Part shown: in pieces, positions 32,517-41,204 of the stretch
Layout of the letters: every line of letters begins with the position of its first letter
How positions within the stretch are numbered: the stretch's first letter is position 1
Translations under genes and position numbers: made by a program
Notes under the pieces: generated by a model
Database searches by the model: none
Told to the model about the DNA's origin: nothing
What the model saw: only the letters and a program-made list of their open reading frames with translations
Origin: VFJQ01 sp044226525
GTDB taxonomy: Bacteria > Verrucomicrobiota > Verrucomicrobiia > Chthoniobacterales > Chthoniobacteraceae
DNA length: 64,000 nt
Assembly: GCA_044226525.1 (NCBI GenBank)
Contig: JBGAGV010000036.1
Span: 1 to 64,000, forward strand
Direction: 5' to 3'

Positions 32517-34091
32517 CTATCGATCTGTAGCGATCAAGCTCACCTCGCGCTCACGGTCGGGTTGTTTGCGCAGTAGGGAGGTCTCCAGCATCGCCATGGC
32601 GAGGGTGTCGCAGCGGGAGGCGGCCGAGTAGATGTTTTCGCGGACTGAGGCGCGCGGGAGCGGGTTTTTGTCGGGCCAGAATTTCTTTACCGCCCAAGTG
32701 GCGAACCACTCGGCGCGCGCGAGGTATTTTTCGTCGTTGCTCATCTTGAAGGCGGCGTTGAGCAAGGTGATCGCATTGCCGATCGAGCCGGCTTCAATGT
32801 CCGGCGCTTGTTTTCCCGGTTCACCAACCAGCGCCGCATCGGGGTCGGAGGTGAGATAGTTGTCCGCGCAGGCGAGCAGCAGCTTTTTGTAGCCCTCGCT
32901 TTTTGTTTGCTCGTAGCGCGCGATGAGCGCGGGGACGACCCACGTATGCGGATGCTGTCCGCTGTAGGCCGAGCGCCAACCGCCGGTGTAGGGAATGCGG
33001 CGCGGCGGGCGGCCGTTGGCGATATCTTCCTTTGTCATCCAATACTCCGTCGGCTCAAGCGTCGAGGGATCGCAGAAAAGCACGAATCCTTTCCCACCCG
33101 GGCCGGGATCGTGTCGCATGGCGAGAAACGTCGCGTCGATGTTCTGCGCGAGGGTGAGCATGCGTTGCTTGAGTGCGTCGGGCATCGCGGCAGCGGCTTT
33201 GTGGATGTCCACCGCCATCGTCACGGGACTCTGCGTATAGCAGTAGTCGGTCTTTTTTCCCTCCTTGGTAAAGGCGAAGTCGCCCGTGCCGTGCGGGATC
33301 GCGCCCGTCTTCGGATTCCGCCGCGCCTCGTAAGACGCCACCATTTTGTCAATCGCCTCCAGCATCTCGGGATCTTTCGTGTGCTGGTAAGCCGCCGCCC
33401 ACGTCGCGATGTAAAAGCCGCCATGCCGCGGGAAGTCGTAACCACGTCGGCTCGGCGTCGTGCTCGCGATCATCGCGTGCCGCGAGAACGAAATCGGGCC
33501 GTCGTGATTGATCTGATACCGCCACACCGCCTGTGCGAATTTCCGGCACGCGTCCGGCGCCATGTCCCACGATTTGTCCCAGTAAATCCACGGCCGATAG
33601 AACTCGTGGATCACGCTCTTGGGATCGTCCGTGATGTAACCGCCCATCTCGTTTTTCAGCACGTCCCAGCCGAGGTGTTCGCCCCAGCAAAAGAACCCGT
33701 ATTTCGACTCCTGGCAGTTCTTGAGGAAGTAACCGATGATGCGATCGGCCTCGGCGGCATACTTCGGGTCGCCGGTGAGTTTCGTCAGCGCGTAGAAGAC
33801 CTGGTAAAGGTTCAGGTCGTGATGGATGTTCGCGATGTTTTTGAACTCCAAGGGCACGCGCGCCGTGATGAGATTGTTCACCCTCCCCGGCGGAATCTCA
33901 TACTTGTCTCGCTTCAGCACGATAGGGAAAAGCGGCAGATCCTTGTGCGGCAAATTCTCGCGACTGTGCTCGATCATCGCATCGGCGTAACCGCGCACGA
34001 TCGCGAAAGTGTCCGGTTCCTCCGCCAGCACGGATTGATTTAACCACAGAGACGCAGAGAGCACGGAGCAGAGAAGTTTCATGGCACGCAT
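32517..34091 (-). CDS. Secreted alpha/alpha-barrel enzyme, putative pectate lyase or glycoside hydrolase
   Basis: 524 residues. The start is ATG 34089-34091, supported by GGAGG nine bases upstream. Signal peptide MKLLCSVLSASLWLNQSVLA after MRA. The mature part is almost wholly helical with repeating aromatic loops: NIANIHHDLNLYQVFYALTK, YGFFCWGEHLGWDVL, HEFYRPWIYWDKSWDM, RRGYDFPRHGGFYIATWAAAY and SGQHPHTWVVPALIARYEQTK. This is the layout of (alpha/alpha)6-7 barrels such as family 10 pectate lyases and uronate hydrolases. No catalytic residue can be named with certainty. It lies next to a Gfo/Idh gene on the same strand, consistent with polysaccharide breakdown. Confidence 0.6.
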   Translation of the reverse strand: MRAMKLLCSVLSASLWLNQSVLAEEPDTFAIVRGYADAMIEHSRENLPHKDLPLFPIVLKRDKYEIPPGRVNNLITARVPLEFKNIANIHHDLNLYQVFYALTKLTGDPKYAAEADRIIGYFLKNCQESKYGFFCWGEHLGWDVLKNEMGGYITDDPKSVIHEFYRPWIYWDKSWDMAPDACRKFAQAVWRYQINHDGPISFSRHAMIASTTPSRRGYDFPRHGGFYIATWAAAYQHTKDPEMLEAIDKMVASYEARRNPKTGAIPHGTGDFAFTKEGKKTDYCYTQSPVTMAVDIHKAAAAMPDALKQRMLTLAQNIDATFLAMRHDPGPGGKGFVLFCDPSTLEPTEYWMTKEDIANGRPPRRIPYTGGWRSAYSGQHPHTWVVPALIARYEQTKSEGYKKLLLACADNYLTSDPDAALVGEPGKQAPDIEAGSIGNAITLLNAAFKMSNDEKYLARAEWFATWAVKKFWPDKNPLPRASVRENIYSAASRCDTLAMAMLETSLLRKQPDREREVSLIATDR

Positions 34092-34133
34092 CAAATAAAC
34101 CCTCCGCGTCTCTCGTATCTCAGGGGCAATCTC

Positions 34134-35297
34134 CTACACGCTCAGCTTCGTCCAGGCGGCGTTCTTTTTCGACGAGCCAACGACGGCCTCGATGAAGGCC
34201 ATGCCGCGGACGCCGTCTTCGATCTTCGGAAAATCGTTGGCGGGATCGTCCTTCGCGAGCTTGCGCTTTTCGAGGCGGGCGCGGATGGCGTTGGCGAAGT
34301 TCTTGTAGATGTTCGCGAAGGCTTCGAGATAACCTTCGGGATGCGCGGGCGGCGTGCGGCCGGCGGCGAGCGCGGCTTTGCTGAGGTAACCGTTCGCGGT
34401 GCGATATACCTGCATGGGTTGATCGAGCCACTTCACGAGCATGGTGTTCGGCTCGTTCTGATGCCATTCGAGGCCGCCCTTCTCGCCATAAACGCGGATG
34501 TTGAGATTGTTTTCCTCACCCACCGAAATCTGCGAGCTGTGCAGCACGCCTTTGGCACCGCCTTTGAAGCGCAGCAGCACGTTGCCGTCGTCATCAAGCT
34601 TACGGCCTTTCACGAAGGTGGAGAGATCGGCGGCGAGTTCGCTGATTTGCAGGCCGGTGATGTATTCCGCGAGATTCTCGGCATGTGTGCCGATGTCGCC
34701 GATGCAACCAGCGGCGCCGCTCTTCTTTGGGTCGGTGCGCCAGCTCGCTTGTTTCTGGCCGGAGGCTTCGATGCGCGTGGCCAGCCAGCCCTGCGGATAT
34801 TCGACGACGACCTTGCGGATCTTGCCCAGCTTGCCCGTGGCCACCATATCGCGTGCTTCCTTCACCAGCGGATAGCCGGTGTAATTGTGCGTGAGGCCGT
34901 AGAGCAGGCCGGTCTTCTTCACCAGCGCCTGCAGGGTTTTCGCCTCGGCCAGATCGAACGTTGCCGGCTTGTCGCTCAGCACATGGAAGCCATGCTCCAG
35001 CGCCATTTTCGCGGGTGGAAAATGGACATGATTCGGCGTGACGATGGCGATGAAATCCATCCGTTCATCCGCAGGCAGCGCCGCCTCGCTCTTGATCATC
35101 TCCTGGAACGAGCCGTAGCAACGATTCGCGGGCAGGAAGAGATCGGCGCCGGACGCTTTTGATTTCTCCGGATCGGAACTGAAAGCGCCGCAGACCAGCT
35201 CGATCTGCTGATCCATCGCTGCCGCGATGCGATGCACCGCCCCGATGAAAGCGCCGCGACCGCCGCCGACCATGCCGTAACGAATTTTGCGAGACAT
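34134..35297 (-). CDS. Gfo/Idh/MocA-family oxidoreductase (4 of 5)
   Basis: 387 residues, no signal peptide. Rossmann motif GMVGGGRGAFIGAVHRIA (G-x-G-G-G-x-G-A variant), and LSDKPATFDLAEAKTL where E-K-P is replaced by D-K-P, as in the copy at 5359. The C-terminal half has YPQGWLATRIEASGQKQASWRTDPKKSGAAGCIGDIGTHAEN, the typical insertion of larger sugar-phosphate-type dehydrogenases with the catalytic GDIGTHAEN helix. The protein is similar to bacterial levoglucosan or 1,5-anhydro-sugar dehydrogenases in layout. The 5' untranslated region contains a heptamer repeat (35301-35342). Paired downstream with the alpha/alpha-barrel enzyme, 42 bp apart. Confidence 0.86.
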   Translation of the reverse strand: MSRKIRYGMVGGGRGAFIGAVHRIAAAMDQQIELVCGAFSSDPEKSKASGADLFLPANRCYGSFQEMIKSEAALPADERMDFIAIVTPNHVHFPPAKMALEHGFHVLSDKPATFDLAEAKTLQALVKKTGLLYGLTHNYTGYPLVKEARDMVATGKLGKIRKVVVEYPQGWLATRIEASGQKQASWRTDPKKSGAAGCIGDIGTHAENLAEYITGLQISELAADLSTFVKGRKLDDDGNVLLRFKGGAKGVLHSSQISVGEENNLNIRVYGEKGGLEWHQNEPNTMLVKWLDQPMQVYRTANGYLSKAALAAGRTPPAHPEGYLEAFANIYKNFANAIRARLEKRKLAKDDPANDFPKIEDGVRGMAFIEAVVGSSKKNAAWTKLSV

Positions 35298-35300
35298 TGT

Positions 35301-35342
35301 GAGTGAGTAGAAAGTTGAGGGTTGAGAGATGAAGAGGGAGAG
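35301..35342. repeat. Six degenerate heptamers upstream of a Gfo/Idh gene
   Basis: Six gapless 7-bp units: GAGTGAG, TAGAAAG, TTGAGGG, TTGAGAG, ATGAAGA, GGGAGAG (35301-35342). The TTGAGGG/TTGAGAG units are the same family as the arms at 28403-28512. No inverted second arm is visible before the gene starting at 35435. It begins four bases upstream of the minus-strand ATG at 35297 and therefore lies in that gene's leader, where no normal ribosome site remains. Confidence 0.6.
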
Positions 35343-35434
35343 CGGGTGTAAGGCCGGGACACCACATGCGGCAAGGCGTTTTCACCGTCGCAAACCGCCT
35401 TGTCGCATCCTCTCCAAAACGCTAAGCCGCCGTC

Positions 35435-35971
35435 ATGAAACATCTTCTCCTCCTGATCGTCGGTCTCCTCGCCATCACTCCACTTCGCGCGGGTGAGGAG
35501 GAAGATCGCCAACGCATCGTGCAGCGGGCTCGCGCGATGGTGGACGCGACGTTCAAGGGCGACATGACGGCCGTGCTTCAGTTCACGCATCCCGACGCAG
35601 TGAAACTGATGGGCGGTGAAGAAACGGTGAAGCGAGTGATCGGCGGTGTCGCCGACCAGATGAAGCAGATGGGAATCGAGTTCGTCTCCATGGATATCCA
35701 GCCGCCCGGCCAGTTTTTAACCAACAACGGGAAGACGTTCACGATCGTGAAGACGAAGACGATCATGCAAATCCCGGCGAAAACGAGGATGACCGACGAA
35801 AGTTCCATGATCGCGATCCGGGAAACCGCCGGTGGTGAATGGACGTTTCTCCGCGTAAACGCGGGCCTGGCGCAAAATCGCGAGCTGTTGAAGCGGCTGC
35901 TCCCGGACGTGCCGGATGAGCTCAAGCTGGAAGCTCCGCCCAAGCCGGTGACCGAACCGCTGAGCAAATAG
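35435..35971 (+). CDS. Small secreted protein, SnoaL/NTF2-like
   Basis: 178 residues with a signal peptide (MKHLLLLIVGLLAITPLRAG). The mature chain begins with a helix (RQRIVQRARAMVDATFKGDMTAVLQFTHPDAV), then a four-strand sheet (FVSMDIQPPGQFLTNNGKTFTIVKTKTIMQI ... MIAIRETAGGEWTFLRVNAG) in the order of NTF2-like cone folds. Such domains bind small hydrophobic ligands or act as dimer scaffolds; no catalytic residues are evident. It stands alone between divergent repeats and the Gfo/Idh gene at 36025. Confidence 0.55.
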   Translation: MKHLLLLIVGLLAITPLRAGEEEDRQRIVQRARAMVDATFKGDMTAVLQFTHPDAVKLMGGEETVKRVIGGVADQMKQMGIEFVSMDIQPPGQFLTNNGKTFTIVKTKTIMQIPAKTRMTDESSMIAIRETAGGEWTFLRVNAGLAQNRELLKRLLPDVPDELKLEAPPKPVTEPLSK

Positions 35972-36024
35972 GGCGACGCAACCGCCTTTGACTTCCGCGG
36001 GGCGGCGCGAACATGCTGGCAGGT

Positions 36025-37341
36025 ATGACTTCCCCTGTTTCCCGCCGCTCCTTCCTCGCCCGCACTTCCACCGCCGCGCTCGGCCTCGGGCTCAGCGCAC
36101 GCACCTGGTCGCGAGCGCAAGGTGCCAACGACCGCGTCGTGATGGGAGTAATCGGCTCGGGCGGGATGGGCCGCTCGAACATGAATGGCCTGCTGAAGGT
36201 GCCCGGCGTGGAATTCGCCGCAGTGTGCGATGTCGATGCGAAGCAGGCGGCGGAAGGCGTGGGCGTCATCACCAAGGCCGGCGGCAGGGAGCCGCAGGTG
36301 CATCGCGATTTTCGTGAACTGCTCGATCGCAAAGACATCGATGCGGTCCTCATCGCCACGCCGGATCATTGGCACGCGATTCCGTTCATTGCGGCATGCG
36401 AGGCGGGCAAGGACATCTATTGCGAAAAGCCGATCTCGCATAGCCTCATTGAGGCGAAGGCGATGCTCGGCGCGGCCAGGCATTTCAAGCGCGTGATCCA
36501 GATCGGCACGTGGCAGCGCAGCGTGAAGCATTTTCAAACCGCGCTCGATTTCGTGCACTCCGGCGCGATGGGCGACATCGCGGTGTGCCGCGCGTGGTTC
36601 GTGAGCAAATTCGGCGGCTGGCCCGCGCCGATGGAAAAGAAACCGGACGGCCCGGCGCCCGAGGGCTTCGACTACGACATGTGGCTCGGCCCCGCGCCGA
36701 AGCGCCCTTACAATCCCAACCGCGCGCACTGGAACTGGCGCTGGTATTATGACTACGGCGGCGGGCTCGTGACCGACTGGGGCGTGCACATGATGGACAT
36801 CGTCTTTCTCGGCATGAAGCAGAGCGATCCCACCAGCGTGGCCTGCACCGGCGGCATCTACGCGCTGAAAGACGATCGCGACACGCCGGACACCATGCAG
36901 GCCATTTATCGGTTCCCGAATTTCCTCATGAACTGGGAAACGCGCTTTACCAACGGCCGCGGCCTCGACGGCGGACGCACGCACGGTGCGGAATTCATCG
37001 GGACCAAAGGCACGCTGGTGGTCGATCGCACCGATTACCAGTGGTTCCCCGAAAAGGAAGGCGACCCGGGGCCGAAAGCCTTCGAGAAATCTCCCGCGCA
37101 TGATCACTGGCAGAACTTCATCGACTGCGTGAAGACCCGCGCCCAGCCCCGCAGCGACATCGAATCGATGGCCAAAACCACGATGTGCTGCCACCTCGCC
37201 AACATCGCCTACCAGAGCGGCAAAACCATCCGCTGGGACGCCGCCAAACAGGACATCGCCAACCGCGACGACGTGACCGGCTGTGTGAGCTACCAGCGCG
37301 TCTACCGCGCGCCGTGGAAGCTAAAGGTGTATTCGGCGTAG
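36025..37341 (+). CDS. Tat-exported Gfo/Idh/MocA-family oxidoreductase (5 of 5)
   Basis: 438 residues from ATG 36025 (MTSPVSRRSFLARTSTAALGLGL); an in-frame ATG at 36013 adds four residues. SRRSFLA is a textbook Tat motif. Rossmann motif MGVIGSGGMGRSNMNGL, catalytic region YCEKPISHSLIEAK (E-K-P intact) and GGGLVTDWGVHMMDIVFLGM with the second catalytic His. Long insertions (PAPMEKKPDGPAPEGFDYDMWLGPAPKRPYNPNRAHWNWRWYYDYGG in part) are shared by the PVC/Bacteroidetes periplasmic branch. A probable periplasmic glycoside or sugar dehydrogenase using tightly bound NAD. Confidence 0.9.
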   Translation: MTSPVSRRSFLARTSTAALGLGLSARTWSRAQGANDRVVMGVIGSGGMGRSNMNGLLKVPGVEFAAVCDVDAKQAAEGVGVITKAGGREPQVHRDFRELLDRKDIDAVLIATPDHWHAIPFIAACEAGKDIYCEKPISHSLIEAKAMLGAARHFKRVIQIGTWQRSVKHFQTALDFVHSGAMGDIAVCRAWFVSKFGGWPAPMEKKPDGPAPEGFDYDMWLGPAPKRPYNPNRAHWNWRWYYDYGGGLVTDWGVHMMDIVFLGMKQSDPTSVACTGGIYALKDDRDTPDTMQAIYRFPNFLMNWETRFTNGRGLDGGRTHGAEFIGTKGTLVVDRTDYQWFPEKEGDPGPKAFEKSPAHDHWQNFIDCVKTRAQPRSDIESMAKTTMCCHLANIAYQSGKTIRWDAAKQDIANRDDVTGCVSYQRVYRAPWKLKVYSA

Positions 37342-37403
37342 CCGGGAGAAAGCGCCAAAACCTCCGACTTGGCAGTAAAGTGTCCGCATGGCATGCTGCC
37401 ACC

Positions 37404-37634
37404 ATGTCCACCATCACCATTCCGCTGCCCGATGAGGATCTGGACTTTCTCCGCCGTCTCGCCGTCGAACAGGGCACTTCGGCCGAGGCGTTGCTGGCCC
37501 GGCAAGCGCGCGCCTTGCGTGAGCGCCTACAAACGCCGCTCCATCCAGACATTGTAGCCGCCAGTGGCATTGCGCCGTCTGAGATCGCACCCGAGAAAAC
37601 GCATCGTTCGTATCTCGAGAAGAAACACATGTGA
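37404..37634 (+). CDS. Antitoxin of a VapBC-type pair
   Basis: 76 residues from ATG 37404 (MSTITIPLPDEDLDFLRRLAVEQGTSAEALLARQARALRERL). The N-terminus is a ribbon-helix-helix-like DNA-binding segment: a beta-strand (TITIPLP) followed by two helices. The C-terminus (APSEIAPEKTHRSYLEKKHM) is basic and would wrap the toxin. The stop codon overlaps the toxin's GTG by 4 bp (ATGTGA), the usual coupling. The RHH fold is judged by pattern only. Confidence 0.72.
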   Translation: MSTITIPLPDEDLDFLRRLAVEQGTSAEALLARQARALRERLQTPLHPDIVAASGIAPSEIAPEKTHRSYLEKKHM

Positions 37635-38098
37635 CGGTCACGGTGGATATCAACGTGTTTCTGGATGTCTTCCAGAAACGCCAGCCTCATTACGCGGCTT
37701 CGGCGCAGGTGCTCAGCATGGTCGCGTCGAAGGCAGTCACTGGCGTCTGCCCATCTCATGGGCTTACGACTCTTTACTATCTGGTTCGGAAACACGCCTC
37801 GAAGCCAGACGCCGAAGCGGCCATGTCCCAAGTGCTCGCACATTTCCAAATCGGCAACCTCGATGCAGCGGGCTGGCAACGCGCCAGGCAAATCGAATGC
37901 GACGATTTCGAGGATTCGGCCGTGGCGGCAGTCGCGGCCGCCAGCAGCTCCGCCTTTATCATCACCCGGAACACGAACGATTTTGTTCGGTCATCAATTC
38001 CCGCCATTGCGCCCGTAGATTTCTCACCCAGTTCGCTTCTCATCTTTCCGCGGAATAGGACATCTCCAACCATCCATGTGATGGCCGATTTCGCATAA
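37631..38098 (+). CDS. PIN-domain ribonuclease toxin, VapC-like
   Basis: 155 residues, GTG start at 37631 inside the antitoxin's last codons. PIN acidic residues: D6 in VTVDINVFLDVF, Asp/Glu in DDFEDSAVAAVAAA and the C-terminal D in IITRNTNDFVRSS, matching the metal-binding carboxylates of VapC nucleases. The last 25 residues (LIFPRNRTSPTIHVMADFA) extend beyond the ordinary PIN fold of about 130 residues and may be an addition by stop-codon loss. VapC toxins cleave RNA (often tRNA or rRNA) when the antitoxin is removed. Confidence 0.82.
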   Translation: MTVTVDINVFLDVFQKRQPHYAASAQVLSMVASKAVTGVCPSHGLTTLYYLVRKHASKPDAEAAMSQVLAHFQIGNLDAAGWQRARQIECDDFEDSAVAAVAAASSSAFIITRNTNDFVRSSIPAIAPVDFSPSSLLIFPRNRTSPTIHVMADFA

Positions 38099-38159
38099 AA
38101 CTCGTCAGCGAGTCGGGGCTTGGCGGGTGGTTAATCTGGCTGTGAAATTCCCGCTCGCC

Positions 38160-39992
38160 ATGCGTCCCCTGCTCCTTCCCTTTGTCGCTGTCGCGGCTTT
38201 CGCTGCCGATAATCCCAACCCGCCCGGTTTCATCGTGCAGCCGGGCGCGGGCATGACACCGGAACAGACCGCAAAGGCCATGCAGGTGCCGGAAGGGTTC
38301 AAGGTGCAGGTGTTTGCGGGGGAGCCGGACTTGCATCAGCCGATCGCGTTTACGGTGGACGATCGCGGGAGGCTGTGGGTGCTGGAAAATTACAGCTACC
38401 CGGATTGGAAGCCGGAGGGGAACGACCGCATCCTTATCCTCGAAGACAAGGACGGCGATGGGCGCTTCGACACGTCGAAGGTCTTTTACGACAAGATCAA
38501 CATGGGCTCGGGAATTGAAGTCGGCTTCGGTGGAGTATGGGTGGGGTCGCCGCCGAATCTGCTCTTCATCGCGGATCAAGATCACGACGATGTGCCGGAC
38601 AGCGCGCCCGAGATCCTGCTCGATGGCTGGGAACACCAGGACATGCACGAGACGCTGAACTCGTTCAACTGGGGGCCGGACGGATGGCTCTACGGCACGC
38701 AGGGCGTGTTCACCTTCTCGAATGTCGGCAAACCGGGTGCACCCGATAGTGAACGCCGCAAGCTGAACGCCTGCGTGTGGCGCATCCATCCGCAGACGCA
38801 TCGATTCGAAGTCTTCGCCGACGGCACGAGCAATCCGTGGGGCGTCGATTTCAATGACTACGGGCAGGCGTTCATCACGGCCTGCGTGATTCCGCATCTC
38901 TACCACATCGTGCAGGGTGGGCTGTATCAGCGGCAGAGCGGGCAGCATTTCAACGCGAACGCTTACGACGACATCAAGACGATTGCCCTGCACCGGCATT
39001 GGGCTTCCGGCGACAAAAAGAACTACATGGCCGGCTCCCGTGAAGGCACGACGGACACCGACGCGGCGGGCGGCGGTCATGCGCACTGCGGCGCGCTGGT
39101 TTATCTCGGCGAGCAATTTCCCGCCGAATACCGCGGTTCGATCTTCATGAATAACATCCACGGCAACCGGATGAACAACGACTCGCTTACTGCGAGCGGC
39201 AGCGGTTACATCGGGGATCGCCGGCCTGATTTCATGAAGTCGCAGGACAAGTGGTATCGCGGCCTCGGCATTCGGCAGGCGCCGGATGGATCAATCTATG
39301 TGGCCGACTGGTATGACGCGCGCGCCTGCCACCAGCAGCGTCCGCATGATCGCACTAACGGGCGCATCTATAAGATCAGCTACGGCACACCGAAGCCATG
39401 GACCGATGACGTTGCCACGATGAGCGACATGGATCTCGTCAAGGCCCAGACGAGCAAAAACGAATGGCTGGTGCGCCACGCTCGTCGTATATTACAGGAA
39501 CGTGGTGGATATGCGGAGGTTGAAAAGCGACTCCAGGCTTTCCTCGCCGATCCGAAGCTCGACACGCCGCAGCGTCTGCGTGCGCTGTGGGCGCTCCACG
39601 CGATCAAGGCGATCGGCGCCGCGTCGCTCAACGACAAGGACGAGCACGTGCGCGCCTGGGCGATTCAGCTTCTCTGCGAAAACGGAGCACCGACCGCGGA
39701 GGTATTGAACAAATTGGACGGGATGGCCGATGCCGATCCGTCGCCGATCGTGCGGCTCTACCTCGCTGCCGCGTGCCAGCGGCTGTCGCTCGAACAGCGC
39801 TTTCCTATCGTGCAGGGCCTGCTCGCTCACGGCGAAGATCAAAACGACCAGAACTTGCCGGTGATGAATTGGCTCGCCGCGGAGCCGATTGTCGGCGCCC
39901 AGCCGGACAAGGCGGCCATCCTTCTCGGCACCTGCGCCATCCCGAAAGTGCAAGAATTCATCGCCCGCCGCCTCGCTTCCTCCGTCAAATGA
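38160..39992 (+). CDS. PVC-type membrane-bound dehydrogenase (beta-propeller), signal peptide, short HEAT tail
   Basis: About 610 residues from ATG 38160 (MRPLLLPFVAVAAFAADN, signal peptide); an in-frame GTG at 38127 is possible. The core is a six-bladed beta-propeller of glucose/sorbosone-dehydrogenase type: FTVDDRGRLWVLENYSYPDWKPEG, ILEDKDGDGRFDTSKVFYD, SFNWGPDGWLYGTQGVFTFSNVG and DGSIYVADWYDARACHQQRPHDRTNGRIYKI. This is the family that in Verrucomicrobia and Planctomycetes is named the PVC-type membrane-bound dehydrogenase. The last 120 residues are HEAT-like. The gene overlaps the following cytochrome gene by 4 bp (ATGA). In other genomes the propeller and cytochrome parts are usually one chain; here they are two. 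Confidence 0.85.
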   Translation: MRPLLLPFVAVAAFAADNPNPPGFIVQPGAGMTPEQTAKAMQVPEGFKVQVFAGEPDLHQPIAFTVDDRGRLWVLENYSYPDWKPEGNDRILILEDKDGDGRFDTSKVFYDKINMGSGIEVGFGGVWVGSPPNLLFIADQDHDDVPDSAPEILLDGWEHQDMHETLNSFNWGPDGWLYGTQGVFTFSNVGKPGAPDSERRKLNACVWRIHPQTHRFEVFADGTSNPWGVDFNDYGQAFITACVIPHLYHIVQGGLYQRQSGQHFNANAYDDIKTIALHRHWASGDKKNYMAGSREGTTDTDAAGGGHAHCGALVYLGEQFPAEYRGSIFMNNIHGNRMNNDSLTASGSGYIGDRRPDFMKSQDKWYRGLGIRQAPDGSIYVADWYDARACHQQRPHDRTNGRIYKISYGTPKPWTDDVATMSDMDLVKAQTSKNEWLVRHARRILQERGGYAEVEKRLQAFLADPKLDTPQRLRALWALHAIKAIGAASLNDKDEHVRAWAIQLLCENGAPTAEVLNKLDGMADADPSPIVRLYLAAACQRLSLEQRFPIVQGLLAHGEDQNDQNLPVMNWLAAEPIVGAQPDKAAILLGTCAIPKVQEFIARRLASSVK

Positions 39993-41167
39993 AACGCGCC
40001 CTCCTCCTCGCCCTCACCACCGCTACGCTCGCCCACGCCCAAACGCCGAACGTCCTCAGCCTGCTGGCCCAGCAGGTCGCCAAGACGAGCGACACGGCGA
40101 CGCAAAAGAACATCCTTCGCGGCATGAACGCCGCGCTCCAAGGCCGCAAGAATCTCGTCGCGCCGCCGGAATGGGACGCGCTCGCGAAACAACTCGCGGC
40201 CAGTTCCGACGCGGAAGTCCAGGAACTCGCGCTGAATATCGGCATCGTCTTCGGCACGAAAGAAGCGCTCGACTCGCTGCGCACCATCGCGGCCGACAAC
40301 AAGGCCGTCGCTTCCGCCCGGCAGCGTGCGCTCGAGGCGCTTGTCGCGAAGAAGGACGCCGGCACGGCTCCAATCCTGCGCGACTTGCTTGGCAAATCGA
40401 GCCCGCTCCGCATTGTCGCGATTCGCGGACTGGCGACCTACGACGCACCGGATACCGCCGATCTGGTGCTCGCGGTTTATCGCGATCTGAGCCCGGAGGA
40501 AAAACGCGATGCCGTCGCCACCCTCGGAGTGCGGCCTGCCTGGGCGAAGCAGCTCACCGTCGCGCTCGATGCGAAGCTCATCCCGCGCGCGGACTTCTCA
40601 GCGTCGCTCGTTCGGCAGTTGCGCGGCTACAAGGACGCGGCGATCGATCCGGTTTTGGATCGCGAATTTGGCACGCTCGCCGGCAACACCGACCTGCAAG
40701 GCAGCATCGCCAAATACAAGGAATGGATCACGCAGAAATACGTGACCTCCGGCGATCCCAAGCATGGGCGCGAGGTCTTCACCCGCACTTGCGCGGTGTG
40801 CCACAAGCTCTTCGGCGAAGGCGCGGACATCGGCCCCGAACTCACGGGGGCGAATCGCACGGATATCGATTACCTGCTGCAGAACGTCGTCGATCCGAAC
40901 GCGCTCATCGGCGCGGATTATCAGCTCAACCTCATCACGCTCAAAGACGGCCGCGTCATCGCCGGCATGATCCGCGGAGAGAACGCGAACACGCTCACGG
41001 TGCGCACGATGACGGAGCAGATGATCCTTTCCAAAGGCGACATCCAGACGCGCACGATCAGCCCGACTTCGATGATGCCAGAAGGGCTGCTTTCGGTGCT
41101 GCCGAAAGAAGATGCGCGCGATCTTTTCCGCTACCTCGGCAGCCCGCAGCAGGTGCCGTTGCCGTGA
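39989..41167 (+). CDS. PVC-type secreted cytochrome c (HEAT repeats plus CxxCH domain)
   Basis: 392 residues from ATG 39989 (MKRALLLALTTATLAHAQ, signal peptide). Residues 20-250 are HEAT-like repeats (SSDAEVQELALNIGIVFG, AVASARQRALEALVAKKD, SPLRIVAIRGLATYDAPDTADLVL). The heme-binding domain has C268-A-V-C271-H272 in FTRTCAVCHKLFGEGADIGPELTG and the distal region GMIRGENANTLTVRTMTEQ ... TSMMPEGLLSVLPKEDARDLFRYL, which supplies the Met ligand. It receives electrons, presumably from the propeller dehydrogenase, to which it is coupled by a 4-bp overlap. The longer upstream open frame (from 39587) is out of context and ignored. Confidence 0.87.
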   Translation: MKRALLLALTTATLAHAQTPNVLSLLAQQVAKTSDTATQKNILRGMNAALQGRKNLVAPPEWDALAKQLAASSDAEVQELALNIGIVFGTKEALDSLRTIAADNKAVASARQRALEALVAKKDAGTAPILRDLLGKSSPLRIVAIRGLATYDAPDTADLVLAVYRDLSPEEKRDAVATLGVRPAWAKQLTVALDAKLIPRADFSASLVRQLRGYKDAAIDPVLDREFGTLAGNTDLQGSIAKYKEWITQKYVTSGDPKHGREVFTRTCAVCHKLFGEGADIGPELTGANRTDIDYLLQNVVDPNALIGADYQLNLITLKDGRVIAGMIRGENANTLTVRTMTEQMILSKGDIQTRTISPTSMMPEGLLSVLPKEDARDLFRYLGSPQQVPLP

Positions 41168-41204
41168 GCAAAGGACGCCGGGCAAGAGCGGAGGTGTCGA
41201 GCTT

